This document shows, one piece after another, positions 21,613-24,964 of a DNA stretch of 24,964 nt. The notes under the pieces were generated by a model that saw nothing but the letters and a program-made list of their open reading frames with translations, ran no database searches and had not been told where the DNA came from. The translations under genes were made by a program, and so were the position numbers. Source of the stretch: JBFHNV01 sp965365655. Its GTDB lineage: Bacteria; Pseudomonadota; Gammaproteobacteria; HK1. Positions within the stretch are counted from its first letter, which is position 1. Every line of letters starts with the position of its first letter. The stretch spans positions 1 through 24,964 of the forward strand of contig CBDUCN010000033.1 of assembly GCA_965365655.1 (NCBI GenBank), given 5' to 3'.

Positions 21613-21636
21613 CGGCCTGACGGCTGCGCCTGACGC

Positions 21637-22074
21637 TCACGCGCCGCGGCGCGCACGGGCGGCGATACGCGCGAGGACGCGCGACAGCGCGGGGTTGGCA
21701 CAGCCTCCCGCGACCTCCTGCAGCAGGGATGCGCTGGCCGGCGACAGCGTCGCGCGACGCGCGCCGGTCGCGTCGGGGGCCGGTTGCGCGAGCGGGCGCA
21801 CGATGATGCGCACGTCGCGCAGGTGCGGCACCTCGTCGCGCATCCGCTCGAGGATGGCGGGTGCGAGGTAGCGGATGCGGTGACCCCACACGGGGGCATC
21901 GGCGGCGAGGACCAGGACGTCCGCGTCGCCGCTGGCCACCTGCACGTGGTCGGCGAGCGGGCGGTCGAGGAAGCCGGCCAGCAGCGCGTCGAGGCGCTGC
22001 TGGCGGCGGGCGCCGCGAACGAGGGCGCCCAGCGGCGAGCTCTTCGCCGCGAGCAGATCGTTCACGCGGCGCAT
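21637..22074 (-). CDS. dciA: DciA-type DnaB helicase operator/loader (DUF721)
   Basis: This 145-residue protein has a DUF721 domain. DciA proteins bind the replicative helicase DnaB and support its loading in bacteria that lack DnaC or DnaI. The N-terminus MRRVNDLLAAKSSPLGALV and the block VLVLAADAPVWGHRIRYLAPAIL (read in two halves) are the usual family marks. The C-terminal ~45 residues are Ala/Arg-rich and variable. The frame is open upstream to GTG 22140, but similarity starts at the ATG at 22074. No clear Shine-Dalgarno is visible. It lies between lpxC (convergent) and the M23 gene (divergent, 46-bp gap), as in pseudomonads and xanthomonads. The helicase-loading role is inferred from the family. 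Confidence 0.85.
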   Translation of the reverse strand: MRRVNDLLAAKSSPLGALVRGARRQQRLDALLAGFLDRPLADHVQVASGDADVLVLAADAPVWGHRIRYLAPAILERMRDEVPHLRDVRIIVRPLAQPAPDATGARRATLSPASASLLQEVAGGCANPALSRVLARIAARARRGA

Positions 22075-22120
22075 GGCCGTCGCACGGGGAGCGGAACGGG
22101 ACGGGGGAACACGGGTCACG

Positions 22121-23077
22121 ATGGAGCTGATTGTCCTCACGCACCGCCAGCGCGTAAAGCGCGCGGTTCACCTCGGCGGCATCGGCGTGGCCGCGCTGGG
22201 CGCGGCCGCGGTCGGGCTGCTGGGCGGTGCCGTATGGCTGGGGGCGGAGCTCGGCCGGGCCGCGGCGCCGGAGCCGGTGCCGGCCCGCGCCACGGTGTCC
22301 ATGCGCCGCGAGCTGGCGGATCAGCGCCGTGAGGTGCGGCGCGCGCTGGGCGATGCGCGCCACGACCTGGACGCGCTCGCGCTGCGGCTCTCCGAGCTCC
22401 AGGCGCGCGCGATCCGCATCGACGCCCTCGGCAGCCGGCTGGTCGAGCTGGCGGGCCTGGACGAGGCCGAGTTCAGCTTCGGCGCACCGCCGCCGCGCGG
22501 CGGTCCGGCGCCGCAGGAGTCGGCGCTGGAGCCCAACCGGCTGCCGGATTTCGTGGCCGACCTGGAGCGCCTGGAGCGTCTGCTGGACCTGCGCGCGCAG
22601 GAGCTGGAGGCGCTGGGCGCAAGCCTGGTCAGCGCGCGCGTCGCGCGCTCCCTGGCGCCGTCCGGGCGGCCGCTGGACGGCGGCTGGATCTCCTCCAGCT
22701 TCGGCCGGCGCACCGACCCCCTGACGGGTCAGCGCGCGATGCACTACGGGGTCGACTTCGCCGGGCGCCGCGGCAGCCCGATCCGCGCGGTGGCCGGCGG
22801 CATCGTGCTCTTCGCCGGGGTGCGTTCCGGCCTCGGCCGGGTGGTCGAGATCGACCACGGCAACGGCTACGTGACCCGCTACGCGCACAACAAGAAGAAC
22901 CTCGTGACCGCGGGCCAGCGGGTGGCGAAGGGCGAGCACATCGCGCTGCTGGGCTCCACGGGGCGCAGCACCGGCGACCACGTGCACTTCGAGGTCCTGG
23001 TCAACGGCCGGCACGTGAACCCGATGAAGTACATCCGCGCCGCCGATCCCAAGCCCGGCGCCGCGCCCGCGGGCTGA
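22121..23077 (+). CDS. Membrane-anchored M23 family metallopeptidase (peptidoglycan endopeptidase)
   Basis: A 318-residue protein with a basic cytoplasmic start, one hydrophobic membrane anchor (about residues 17-42), a long Arg/Glu/Leu-rich helical region likely to form a coiled coil (about 60-110 and 145-175), and a C-terminal M23 (LytM) domain. The domain opens with WISSSFGRRTDPLTG. The zinc ligands His208 and Asp212 (HYGVD) and the His287-Val-His289 motif are all present, together with the usual RYAHNKKN block, so it should be an active endopeptidase cutting peptidoglycan cross-bridges in the periplasm. The frame could start 16 codons earlier (22073), but ATG 22121 gives a normal membrane-anchor N-terminus. 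GGGGGA lies 13 nt upstream. Divergent from dciA and upstream of secA, the position often occupied by such a gene in gammaproteobacteria lacking secM. The specific cleavage site is unknown. Confidence 0.9.
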   Translation: MELIVLTHRQRVKRAVHLGGIGVAALGAAAVGLLGGAVWLGAELGRAAAPEPVPARATVSMRRELADQRREVRRALGDARHDLDALALRLSELQARAIRIDALGSRLVELAGLDEAEFSFGAPPPRGGPAPQESALEPNRLPDFVADLERLERLLDLRAQELEALGASLVSARVARSLAPSGRPLDGGWISSSFGRRTDPLTGQRAMHYGVDFAGRRGSPIRAVAGGIVLFAGVRSGLGRVVEIDHGNGYVTRYAHNKKNLVTAGQRVAKGEHIALLGSTGRSTGDHVHFEVLVNGRHVNPMKYIRAADPKPGAAPAG

Positions 23078-23113
23078 TCCCCCCGCCGCGGCGCGCGACG
23101 CCCGGCCGCGCCC

Positions 23114-23122
23114 TGCTACACT
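23114..23122 (+). promoter_or_regulatory. Candidate extended -10 promoter of secA
   Basis: TGC-TACACT combines a TGN extension with four of six -10 bases. No clear -35 is seen. The start would be near 23129, giving a leader of about 64 nt. The M23-secA gap (23078-23192) holds no other recognisable element and no Shine-Dalgarno before the secA ATG. Confidence 0.4.
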
Positions 23123-23192
23123 ACGCCGCTTCTCAACGGCATTCCGGCCCGCGCGGCACCCGCCGCCGGCCGCTCAGCGACGCATCTCCGAC

Positions 23193-24964
<1,772 letters not shown>

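Overview
The window is a contiguous piece of chromosome from a very GC-rich (roughly 70% by eye) Gram-negative bacterium. The evidence points to a gammaproteobacterium: an LpoA lipoprotein gene divergent from rsmI, then rnpB, then mraZ and the complete classical division and cell wall (dcw) cluster in its usual order, then lpxC, dciA, an M23 peptidase gene and secA. MurE carries the DNPR motif expected for meso-diaminopimelate peptidoglycan, and LpxC implies lipid A. The genus cannot be fixed from sequence reading alone.

Layout. Positions 1-895 (minus strand) hold the N-terminal part of LpoA, running off the left edge. Positions 1123-2019 encode RsmI, and 2051-2436 is the class A RNase P RNA. 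A locally AT-richer interval (about 2540-2710) follows, with a terminator-like hairpin, a near-consensus sigma-70 promoter and three MraZ boxes at 10-bp period. From 2775 to 20460 lie mraZ, rsmH, ftsL, ftsI, murE, murF, mraY, murD, ftsW, murG, murC, murB, ddl, ftsQ, ftsA and ftsZ. After a hairpin-rich spacer, lpxC (20701-21612) converges on dciA (minus strand). An M23 peptidase gene diverges from dciA, and secA runs off the right edge.

How the genes work together. MraZ is the cluster's own regulator, and its predicted boxes sit at the start of the main promoter. MurB, MurC, MurD, MurE, MurF and Ddl build UDP-MurNAc-pentapeptide. MraY and MurG convert it to lipid II. FtsW and FtsI use lipid II at the septum, with FtsQ and FtsL as scaffold and FtsA and FtsZ as the cytoskeletal ring. 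LpoA (activator of PBP1A) and the M23 endopeptidase belong to the wider wall-growth machinery. RsmH and RsmI both methylate C1402 of 16S rRNA (N4 and 2'-O respectively) and lie close together here.

From rsmH to ftsA almost every junction is a 1-10 nt start/stop overlap, so the block looks translationally coupled. The exceptions are a 4-nt gap (ftsL-ftsI) and a 73-nt gap (murE-murF). The second gap is exactly spanned by a 26-codon reading frame with its own Shine-Dalgarno sequence and overlaps at both ends. ftsZ is the only late gene set apart, with a strong ribosome binding site and an adjacent palindrome.

I see no mobile element, CRISPR array, tRNA gene, phage gene or defence system. The interesting signals are regulatory: the mraZ promoter architecture, the murE-murF bridging frame, and a pair of mutually exclusive hairpins after ftsZ.
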